A stretch of DNA of 16,305 nt from Betaproteobacteria bacterium (GTDB lineage Bacteria; Pseudomonadota; Gammaproteobacteria; Burkholderiales; Casimicrobiaceae). A model generated the notes under the pieces. That model worked only from the letters and a program-made list of their open reading frames with translations. It ran no database searches and had not been told where the DNA came from. Positions 7,465-13,488 of this stretch are shown one piece after another (positions within the stretch are counted from its first letter, which is position 1; each line of letters starts with the position of its first letter). Where the stretch lies: the NCBI GenBank assembly GCA_013298455.1, contig JAAFHR010000015.1, positions 1-16,305 on the forward strand. Direction: 5' to 3'. Both the position numbers and the translations under genes were made by a program.

Positions 7465-7938
7465 TTAACCGCGATTGATCCGCTCCGCCAACACCACTGA
7501 CGTATTGGTCCGACTCACGCCGTCAATGTCACCAATTTCATCGAGCAATCGATCCAGCGCATCCGGCGCGTCCGCTCGAATCCACGCCACGTAATCGAAT
7601 TCGCCGCTCACGCTACAAACGAGCTTGATCTCAGGCATTTTGTTCAAGCGCTTCAACACATCGCGCCCCGATTTCGGGGCGACTGACAAACCGACATACG
7701 CCTGCAAACTCTTCTCAAGCGTGGCTTGATTGAGCCGCACGCTATAGCCCGTGATGACGCCATTGGTTTCCAGGCGCTGCATGCGGGCGAGCACCGTGGT
7801 GCGCGCAACCCCTAACTTTTTGCCCAACGTGGTGACGCTTTCGCGAGCGTTATTTTGCAAGAGCGAAAGCAATTCGCGATCAGTGGCATCGAGATAGCTC
7901 GATCCGGCTGTCGGGGACTTTTGCGGAAAAGATCGCAT
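7465..7938 (-). CDS. Lrp/AsnC-family transcriptional regulator
   Basis: The 157 residues have an N-terminal winged helix-turn-helix (DATDRELLSLLQNNARESVT…, about 17-63, recognition helix near ARTTVLARMQRL) and a C-terminal RAM ligand-binding domain (about 72-150, with VCSVSGEFDYVAWI). Such proteins form octamers, sense amino acids and often control a divergent neighbour. Here the divergent genes are a lysine-dehydrogenase-like enzyme and an ALDH7 enzyme, so lysine or a breakdown product is a reasonable guess for the ligand. Two palindromes in the shared promoter region (7965-7975 and 7998-8013) are candidate operators. The start at 7938 has no obvious Shine-Dalgarno. An activator role resembling LysDH-linked or BkdR-type regulators is inference. 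Confidence 0.92.
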   Translation of the reverse strand: MRSFPQKSPTAGSSYLDATDRELLSLLQNNARESVTTLGKKLGVARTTVLARMQRLETNGVITGYSVRLNQATLEKSLQAYVGLSVAPKSGRDVLKRLNKMPEIKLVCSVSGEFDYVAWIRADAPDALDRLLDEIGDIDGVSRTNTSVVLAERINRG

Positions 7939-7964
7939 GTCGTTTCAATACGTCAGTTAGATGT

Positions 7965-7975
7965 GACAAATTGTC
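7965..7975. promoter_or_regulatory. Palindrome GACAAATTGTC, candidate Lrp/AsnC operator
   Basis: A perfect 11-base palindrome with central A, in the wider context TGTGACAAATTGTCTCA. The AT-rich core with outer T-G/C-A edges resembles Lrp-family operators. It lies 27 bases upstream of the regulator's start, where it could serve autoregulation. Confidence 0.5.
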
Positions 7976-7997
7976 TCATTTACAGATCTTTTTCGTC

Positions 7998-8013
7998 AAA
8001 GTAGAACTACTTT
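7998..8013. promoter_or_regulatory. Palindrome AAAGTAGAACTACTTT, candidate operator of the lysine genes
   Basis: A perfect 16-base palindrome (7-base arms, AA centre), extended imperfectly by CGT/ACG on the outside. A possible -10 (TAGAAT, 8031-8036) lies downstream, so the palindrome covers the -35 position of the dehydrogenase promoter. Its centre is about 35 bases from that of the palindrome at 7965-7975. Confidence 0.55.
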
Positions 8014-8072
8014 ACGTCATCGCTTGTCCGTAGAATTTTTCTCAATTCAATCGCAACAGTTCGCACCTGCCT

Positions 8073-9173
8073 ATGAAAATCGTTCTCCTCGGCGCGGGTC
8101 ATATTGGCCACACCATCTCCCACCTGCTGGTGAACTCCGGCGACTACCAGCTGACCGTGGTGGATCAATCGCCGGTGTCGCTCGACAAGTTAAAGCATCT
8201 CAACGTGCGAACCGTGGTGCTCGATAGCGACCAGGCATCGGCGCTGGAGGCAATCATGCGGGGCCATGACGCAGTCATTAATGCGCTCCCGTATCACCTC
8301 GCGATGAAGGTTGCGCAAGCCGCCAAGAATGCAGGTTGTCACTACTTCGATTTAACCGAGGATGTGGCGGCTACCAAAGCCATCATGGCGCTCGCCAAAG
8401 ACGCGAAGACCGCGTTCATGCCGCAATGTGGGCTGGCGCCGGGATTTATCGGTATCGTCGCGCATCACTTGGCGCAGGAATTCGATTCGCTGGATGAAAT
8501 CAAGATGCGTGTCGGCGCGCTGCCCGCATTTCCAACCAATGCCTTGAAATACAACTTAACGTGGAGCGTTGACGGGCTCATTAACGAGTACTGTCATCCC
8601 TGCGAAGCCATTCACGGCGGCGAGGTCACCGCGATGTTGCCGCTCGAAGGCTTAGAGCATTTTTCGCTCGACGGCGTGGAGTACGAGGCGTTTAACACCT
8701 CCGGCGGTTTGGGTACGCTCTGCGAAACGCTCAAAGGCAAGGTACGTAACCTCGATTACAAGAGCGTGCGCTATCCCGGTCATCGCGAGTTGATGCAATT
8801 TTTGCTCTCGGACCTGCGCCTCTCGGGCGATCAAGAAACGCTCAAAGACATCATGCGCAAATCGGTGCCAACAACGATGCAAGACGTGGTGCTCGTATTC
8901 GTCACCGTGAGCGGCATGAAGCACGGCGCTTACGTGCAAGAGGTGTTCGCGCGAAAGATTTTTGCTCAGCGCGCTACACACACCGACGCGCCGCTTTCAG
9001 CCATCCAAATTACGACGGCCGCGGGCATTTGCGCCGCCGTGGATTTGTTCCGCGAAGGTAAGCTGCCGAAGCACGGATTTGTGAGGCAGGAGGAGGTGAA
9101 GCTCACCGATTTTCTCGCCAATCGGTTCGGTGTTGCGTACGAGCAGTCGCGCCGTATTGAATCGATTTCGTAG
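8073..9173 (+). CDS. Saccharopine dehydrogenase family; likely L-lysine 6-dehydrogenase
   Basis: The 366 residues start with a Rossmann NAD(P) site, GAGHIG (7-12), and an acidic Asp31 at the end of the second strand (TVVDQS), which suggests NAD over NADP. Later motifs, CGLAPGFIGIV, LKYNLTWSVDGLINEY, FNTSGGLGTL and LDYKSVRYPGH, are the conserved core shared by saccharopine dehydrogenases and bacterial lysine 6-dehydrogenases. Its single-domain length and an ALDH7 partner downstream favour lysine 6-dehydrogenase, which oxidises the ε-amino group of lysine to 2-aminoadipate 6-semialdehyde (cyclising to piperideine-6-carboxylate). True saccharopine dehydrogenase is the main alternative; no lysine-ketoglutarate reductase gene is in the window. 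No Shine-Dalgarno is seen before the ATG. Confidence 0.85.
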   Translation: MKIVLLGAGHIGHTISHLLVNSGDYQLTVVDQSPVSLDKLKHLNVRTVVLDSDQASALEAIMRGHDAVINALPYHLAMKVAQAAKNAGCHYFDLTEDVAATKAIMALAKDAKTAFMPQCGLAPGFIGIVAHHLAQEFDSLDEIKMRVGALPAFPTNALKYNLTWSVDGLINEYCHPCEAIHGGEVTAMLPLEGLEHFSLDGVEYEAFNTSGGLGTLCETLKGKVRNLDYKSVRYPGHRELMQFLLSDLRLSGDQETLKDIMRKSVPTTMQDVVLVFVTVSGMKHGAYVQEVFARKIFAQRATHTDAPLSAIQITTAAGICAAVDLFREGKLPKHGFVRQEEVKLTDFLANRFGVAYEQSRRIESIS

Positions 9174-9182
9174 ACGCACTTT

Positions 9183-9250
9183 GTAGGAGCGGCTTGCCGC
9201 GAACACGTTACATCATCGGATGGCGAAGATTCGCGGCAAGCCGCTCCTAC
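9183..9250. repeat. Inverted pair of family A repeats
   Basis: Unit GTAGGAGCGGCTTGCCGCGA at 9183-9202 is followed by its inverted copy at 9230-9250. The pair lies between the dehydrogenase and ALDH genes and begins 10 bases after the stop codon. Confidence 0.9.
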
Positions 9251-9258
9251 AGCGCCGC

Positions 9259-9282
9259 CATTCCCGCCTTCGCGGGAACGAC
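9259..9282. repeat. Single family B repeat
   Basis: CATTCCCGCCTTCGCGGGAA and four more bases form an ATTCCCGC/GCGGGAA hairpin directly after the family A pair. Together they fill most of the 138 bases between the two lysine genes. Confidence 0.8.
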
Positions 9283-9311
9283 AATCGCGTTGAAAATGCA
9301 TTTCTCCAACT

Positions 9312-10856
9312 ATGGCATTCACGACATTCCCCATGAAACAAAACGCCCACGATTTACTCAAGCAACTCGGCGTCACCTTGCCCGCTAGCGGCAACGCCGA
9401 CACGATCAACGCTCGCACACCGATCACGGGCGAATCCCTTGCTTCGCTGCCCTGCGCAACGAGCGCTGACGTCGAACGCGTCGTTGCGCAAAGCCGCGAT
9501 GCGTTTCTCGCTTGGCGCACCGTGCCGGCTCCGCTACGCGGAGAGCTCGTCCGCCTCCTCGGCGAAGAACTGCGCGCTAACAAAACGGCGCTCGGCCAAC
9601 TCGTGTCCATCGAAGCTGGAAAAATTCTGCAAGAAGGTTTGGGCGAAGTTCAAGAGATGATTGACATCTGCGACTTCGCGGTTGGTTTGTCGCGTCAGCT
9701 CTACGGTTTGACGATTGCATCCGAGCGCGCCGAGCATCGCATGATGGAGACCTGGCATCCGCTCGGCCCTACGCTCATCATCAGCGCCTTCAATTTTCCG
9801 GTGGCGGTGTGGGCGTGGAATGCAGCGCTCGCGCTGGTGTGCGGCAACAGCACGATTTGGAAACCGTCGGAGAAAACACCACTCACGGCGCTCGCCACGC
9901 AGGCCATTTTTGATCGCGCTGTTGAGCGCTACGTTGCGGCGGGGAACGTCGCGCCAAAAGGCTTGTCGGTGGTGGTGTTGGGCCGCGGCGATGTGGGCGC
10001 TGCGCTCACCAACGACGCACGTATTCCGCTGGTTTCCGCCACGGGCTCCACGCGCATGGGGCGCATGGTCGGCGAGGCGGCCGCGAAGCGCTTCGCCCGC
10101 GCGATTCTCGAATTGGGCGGCAACAACGCCGCCATCATCGCGCCCACAGCGAACCTTGAAATGGTCGAGCGAGCGGTCACGTTTTCGGCGGTCGGCACAG
10201 CGGGCCAGCGTTGCACGACGCTACGCCGCTTGCTTGTGCATGCCAGCGTTTATGACACGCTGGTACCGCGCTTGAAAACGATCTACGGAAAACTGCGTAT
10301 TGGTAACCCGTTGACCGACGGTACCTTGGTCGGTCCGTTGATTGATAAGTTGGCCTTTGGCGCGATGAATGCTGCGCTCGACAAAGCGCGCGCCGCTGGT
10401 GGCAAAGTGATCGGTGGTGAGCGCGTGAATGAATCGCTCGGCACGGATGCGTATTACGTGCAACCCGCAATCGTTGAGATGTCATCGCAAGCGGATGTGA
10501 TGTGTCACGAAACGTTTGCGCCGATCTTGTATGTGGTGAAGTACGAAGGTGATGTTGAAAGCGCCATTGCAATGAATAACGCCGTGGCGCACGGTTTGTC
10601 ATCGTCGATCTTTACGAACGACATGCGCGACATGGAGCGATTCGTCGGCCCCGCAGGTAGCGACTGCGGCATTGCGAACGTCAACATCGGCACCAGCGGC
10701 GCAGAAATTGGCGGCGCGTTTGGCGGTGAAAAAGAAACCGGTGGTGGCCGCGAATCGGGCAGTGATTCGTGGAAAGCGTACATGCGTCGCGCCACGAACA
10801 CCATCAATTACGGCTCGAAATTGCCGTTGGCGCAAGGTATCAAGTTCGATCTTTAG
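9312..10856 (+). CDS. amaB: ALDH7-family aldehyde dehydrogenase; likely aminoadipate-semialdehyde (P6C) dehydrogenase
   Basis: A 514-residue aldehyde dehydrogenase. Catalytic residues are Cys301 (AGQRCTTLRR), Glu267 (LELGGNN) and Asn161 (SAFNFPVAVW). ALDH7 (antiquitin/AmaB) hallmarks are GLTIASERAEHRMMETWHPLG (split over 131-151) and the C-terminal FGGEKETGGGRESGSDSWKA. The family oxidises 2-aminoadipate 6-semialdehyde with NAD+ to 2-aminoadipate, which fits the lysine-dehydrogenase-like gene just upstream. The two genes are probably co-transcribed through a 138-base repeat-filled spacer. The start could be the ATG at 9312 or 9333; neither has a good Shine-Dalgarno, and residues 1-7 are not conserved by eye. 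The gene symbol is by analogy. Confidence 0.88.
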   Translation: MAFTTFPMKQNAHDLLKQLGVTLPASGNADTINARTPITGESLASLPCATSADVERVVAQSRDAFLAWRTVPAPLRGELVRLLGEELRANKTALGQLVSIEAGKILQEGLGEVQEMIDICDFAVGLSRQLYGLTIASERAEHRMMETWHPLGPTLIISAFNFPVAVWAWNAALALVCGNSTIWKPSEKTPLTALATQAIFDRAVERYVAAGNVAPKGLSVVVLGRGDVGAALTNDARIPLVSATGSTRMGRMVGEAAAKRFARAILELGGNNAAIIAPTANLEMVERAVTFSAVGTAGQRCTTLRRLLVHASVYDTLVPRLKTIYGKLRIGNPLTDGTLVGPLIDKLAFGAMNAALDKARAAGGKVIGGERVNESLGTDAYYVQPAIVEMSSQADVMCHETFAPILYVVKYEGDVESAIAMNNAVAHGLSSSIFTNDMRDMERFVGPAGSDCGIANVNIGTSGAEIGGAFGGEKETGGGRESGSDSWKAYMRRATNTINYGSKLPLAQGIKFDL

Positions 10857-10860
10857 CGAA

Positions 10861-11340
10861 GAAGGACGAGATGACGACGCGCTTCGCGCTAGGACGACGC
10901 ACCTTTGGTGCTAGGACGCAAAGCTCGGTTCGAGAGGCTCTTTTTGGTGGTTTTGGATATTCGTTGCTTTTTGTCATCTGACTATGCGAGCGGCTCGATT
11001 AACTTCGGTTGCCATTCTGGGCAGCCGAAGAACTCCGGCGTATTGATCGCTACACGCCGAGCATGTGATTCACTACCTCTCGTTTTCACGAAGATTTCAA
11101 TTTGCACCGTTCGGGCTGAGCCTGTCGAAGCCTTGGTGGCGTGCCGTCAACCCTTCGACAAGCTCAGGGCGAACGGTGTTTCAGTGAAGCGCAACGTGCA
11201 ACAGATTGGTATCGCGCTCAGCGTATAAAAAACGGCGATTCTCCAAAGCTGGAAGAGCACAAAATATTCAACCGAGCTTTGCGTCCTAGCAACCGAAGGT
11301 TGCGTCGTCCTAGCGCGAAGCCCGACGTCATCTCGTCCTC
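10861..11340. repeat. 480-bp element bounded by about 70-bp inverted repeats
   Basis: Left arm 10861-10930 and right arm 11271-11340 are inverted copies that differ at only a few positions. Each contains GGACGAGATGACG, CGCTTCGCGCTAGGACGACG, a small ACC(T)TTGGT-type hairpin and GCTAGGACGCAAAGCTCGG. CTAGGACG occurs twice in each arm. A further short copy of the outer end follows at 11352-11366. The roughly 340-base interior has no credible gene; one 107-codon frame (10905-11228) only reads through repeat sequence. It contains an inner repeat pair (11107-11176). The shape is that of a MITE or composite palindromic element. It fills the gap between the ALDH gene and ugpQ. Confidence 0.82.
11107..11176. 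repeat. Inverted pair of family D repeats (TTCGACAAGCTCAGG type)
   Basis: CCGTTCGGGCTGAGCCTGTC… (11107-11130) and its inverted partner CCTTCGACAAGCTCAGGGCG… (11152-11176) lie in the interior of the larger inverted-repeat element. A third member (15192-15209) interrupts a family B unit upstream of glpK. Confidence 0.88.
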
Positions 11341-11369
11341 GGTTCGGGCGCGACGTCATCTCGTCCTTG

Positions 11370-11382
11370 TACACTTTCCGAA
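11370..11382 (+). promoter_or_regulatory. Possible -10 of ugpQ placing the start point at the ATG
   Basis: TACACT (11370-11375) stands exactly six bases before the ATG at 11382, the same spacing as TATAGT before ugpC. No Shine-Dalgarno is present. No good -35 is visible. Weak on its own, but the match with ugpC is notable. Confidence 0.35.
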
Positions 11383-12128
11383 TGACTTCAACGCCTTGGC
11401 TCTACCCCAAAACCATCGCTCATCGCGGCGCGGGAAAGCTTGCGCCTGAAAATACACTGGCGGCGATTCGGCATGGCGTTTCGCTCGGTTACCGCGCGAC
11501 GGAAATTGACGTCAAACTCTCTGCCGACGGTGTGTCGCTGTTGATGCATGACGACAGCGTGAATCGCACTTCGAATGGCTCTGGATTTGTGGCCAACAAA
11601 TCGTGGCGCGAGCTAGCGACGCTGGACGCGGGCGCTTGGCACGGCGCGGCGTTTGCAGGCGAACCAATTCCTACGTACTGCAATGTGATTGCGTATTGCC
11701 ACGCCAATGACGTGCTGCTGAATACCGAAATTAAACCGAGCACTGGGCGCGAGCGTGAAACGGGCGCAGCGGTTGCGCTCGAAACACAACTTTTGTGCGC
11801 CGACGCACCCATCAAGCCGTTGCTGTCATCGTTTTCAACCGATTCGTTGATTGCTGCTCGCGATGCCGCGCCTGAATTGCCGCGCGCTCACTTGTTCAAA
11901 AATCCGCTGCCCGAAAACTGGCTTGAGCGCTGCAAGGCAGTTGACGCGATCGCGCTCGATGCCAACTGGCTGACGCTCACCGAACGCATTGTGAAAACTG
12001 CGCATGACAACGGGCTCTATGTGGCGTGCTACACCTGCAACGATTTGGCTGCCGCTGAAAAGCTGTGGGCGTGGGGCGTGGATTCCGTGATTACCGACGC
12101 GGTGGATGTGATTGCGTTTCGTCGTTGA
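11382..12128 (+). CDS. ugpQ: Glycerophosphodiester phosphodiesterase UgpQ
   Basis: A 248-residue cytoplasmic GDPD (E. coli UgpQ 247) that splits glycerophosphodiesters into glycerol-3-phosphate and an alcohol. Catalytic and metal residues are visible: His14-Arg15 (IAHRGAG), Glu23-Asn24 (APENT), Glu41 and Asp43 (TEIDVK), His56 (LMHDDSV), a Glu in LNTEIKPS, and the terminal WGVDSVITDAVDVI. The ATG at 11382 starts right at the conserved N-terminus; a TTG at 11367 lies at the edge of the upstream repeat and is less likely. It has no signal peptide, so it would act on diesters brought in by UgpBAEC, yet it lies 4 kb from ugpC with unrelated genes between. Confidence 0.93.
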   Translation: MTSTPWLYPKTIAHRGAGKLAPENTLAAIRHGVSLGYRATEIDVKLSADGVSLLMHDDSVNRTSNGSGFVANKSWRELATLDAGAWHGAAFAGEPIPTYCNVIAYCHANDVLLNTEIKPSTGRERETGAAVALETQLLCADAPIKPLLSSFSTDSLIAARDAAPELPRAHLFKNPLPENWLERCKAVDAIALDANWLTLTERIVKTAHDNGLYVACYTCNDLAAAEKLWAWGVDSVITDAVDVIAFRR

Positions 12129-12297
12129 ATCGTGCGGAGCATCTTAAAATTTCAACGTTTTTGTGCATCCCAACTTTTCTTTTGAATGCCAACATAAACA
12201 TGGGATTTAACTAGATGTCAATGGCTATTGAAAATCACAAAAAATCGCTCCAAGCCCATATTTAGCAAGGCCAAAGCAAATAAAGTTTGTATAGCAA
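12129..12297. other. AT-rich gap between convergent ugpQ and WYL-regulator genes
   Basis: About 170 bases clearly richer in A and T than the surroundings, with none of the repeat families seen elsewhere. I find no stem plus T-run terminator and no gene in it. Confidence 0.5.
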
Positions 12298-12996
12298 TTA
12301 TTTGCGCTCCGACGCGTCGAGCTGGCGCTGCGCGCGCATGAAATCTGCAAGTTGTTTCCCGACTTCATCTCGAAAAAAATCGTCTGAAACCTTCAGCCGA
12401 AGCACGCGATCCAAGCGAAAACTTCGGAAATCGTTTCGCAACTCACACCACGCGCCGAGCGTCCATTGCTCGCCCCAAAAGTAGAGCGACAGCGGACGCA
12501 CATTGCGCTCAGTCAAGCGGCGCTGCTCGTCGGCGTAAACAAAGGCAACGGGATGACGTTTCGCGATGGCATTTCGCAGCGTATCGAATCGCTCGCCGAG
12601 CTGTTTCGGAATGTGAAATTGCGGCACAAAGGTACGGCTCTGATCGAGCCAAGCGCGTCGCTCTTTCGGTAACGCCGTTGAGATTTTCGCGAGCGCTGAC
12701 GCGGCCGCTGCGCCGAGCTGCGGCCCGCTCCACGCTTCAACCATCCGCGCCCCCAAGGTGAGCGCCTCGATTTCTTCGAGCTCAAATTGCAGCGGCGGCA
12801 ACTCCATCCCGCCGCGCAACCGGTAGCCCACACCCGCCTCGCCTTCAATCGGCGTTCCGGTGATTGATAGATCGCGAATGTCTCGATAAATGGTTCGTTC
12901 GCTGACTTGCAACCACTGCGCCAATTGCTGCGCCGTCGTGAGTGAACGACCACGCAGATACTGTACGATACGAAACAAGCGATCAGCGCGACGCAT
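12298..12996 (-). CDS. YafY-type HTH/WYL-domain transcriptional regulator
   Basis: The 232 residues begin with a DeoR-like winged helix-turn-helix (MRRADRLFRIVQYLRGR, TAQQLAQWLQVSERTIYRDI, about 1-62) and carry a C-terminal WYL ligand-sensing domain (about 137-215; VRPLSLYFWGEQWTLGAW and FRSFRLDRV). YafY-type proteins are usually local regulators of an adjacent gene, often a VOC or other small protein. It starts 24 bases after the stop of the VOC gene on the same strand, so the two are probably one operon. A palindrome upstream of the VOC gene (13427-13448) is a candidate binding site. The ligand is unknown. Confidence 0.92.
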   Translation of the reverse strand: MRRADRLFRIVQYLRGRSLTTAQQLAQWLQVSERTIYRDIRDLSITGTPIEGEAGVGYRLRGGMELPPLQFELEEIEALTLGARMVEAWSGPQLGAAAASALAKISTALPKERRAWLDQSRTFVPQFHIPKQLGERFDTLRNAIAKRHPVAFVYADEQRRLTERNVRPLSLYFWGEQWTLGAWCELRNDFRSFRLDRVLRLKVSDDFFRDEVGKQLADFMRAQRQLDASERK

Positions 12997-13020
12997 CGGT
13001 CTGGCTATCTCAACGCCGCG

Positions 13021-13389
13021 TCAGCCCATCGAATGCAAACCCACGCGATTGCCTTCGCTATCTTGGAAGTGCGCAAAGAAACCCATGCCGGGAGGCAGCG
13101 CCGTCTTCGGCACGACTACTTTGCCACCATTCTTTGCAGCTCGATCCAAAAGCGGTTGCAGGTCATTACCTGCGTTCAAGTAAATTGCAGCGCCAGTGGC
13201 GGACGGTGCATAGCCGGGTTGCGGCGCGACCAATGCGCCGTTGACCGCATTCTCATCACCGGGAAAGATCGCCATGTTGCCGCCGATGTTTTCGCGTTTC
13301 ATCGTCACCTGAAACACCGCTTCGTAAAAGCGAACAGCGCGCTCGAAATCTGTTGTGGGAATTTCAAACCAACTTGCATTGCCAACCAT
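13021..13389 (-). CDS. VOC-superfamily (glyoxalase/bleomycin-resistance fold) protein
   Basis: The 122 residues show the βαβββ signature of a vicinal-oxygen-chelate protein: WFEIPTTDFERAVRFYEAVF at the start and GFFAHFQDSEGNRVGLHS at the end, with a GKVVVPKTALPPG segment between. The substrate cannot be told. Relatives are often annotated as glyoxalase-like or as stress-linked proteins. It has one of the few clear Shine-Dalgarno sequences here (TAGGAGA, 6-7 bases before the ATG at 13389). It is the first gene of a likely operon with the WYL regulator. Confidence 0.88.
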   Translation of the reverse strand: MVGNASWFEIPTTDFERAVRFYEAVFQVTMKRENIGGNMAIFPGDENAVNGALVAPQPGYAPSATGAAIYLNAGNDLQPLLDRAAKNGGKVVVPKTALPPGMGFFAHFQDSEGNRVGLHSMG

Positions 13390-13426
13390 GATGTCTCCTA
13401 GGGAAGTGAGTTTCGGAGCGGGTATT

Positions 13427-13448
13427 GTTGTCAGGGCTTACTGACAAC
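13427..13448. promoter_or_regulatory. 22-bp palindrome upstream of the VOC–WYL operon, candidate operator
   Basis: GTTGTCAG (13427-13434) and CTGACAAC (13441-13448) are perfect 8-base arms around GGCTTA. A related GTTGTGTCAG follows directly at 13449-13458. The site lies 38-59 bases upstream of the VOC start, where the core promoter should be. It could instead be a stem downstream of glpK (whose stop is 41 bases away), but no T run follows on the glpK strand. Confidence 0.5.
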
Positions 13449-13488
13449 GTTGTGTCAGGAGTGTGACGTTTCGTGAAAGCGTTTGACG

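Noticed and set aside
8966..9610. A 214-codon minus-strand frame across the dehydrogenase–ALDH junction
   Set aside because: It runs antisense to two well-identified genes and through repeats, with no family resemblance.
10905..11228. A 107-codon open frame inside the inverted-repeat element
   Set aside because: Its protein is the translation of known palindromic repeats (AEPVEAL, QPFDKLRANG) and it has no start signal or recognisable domain.
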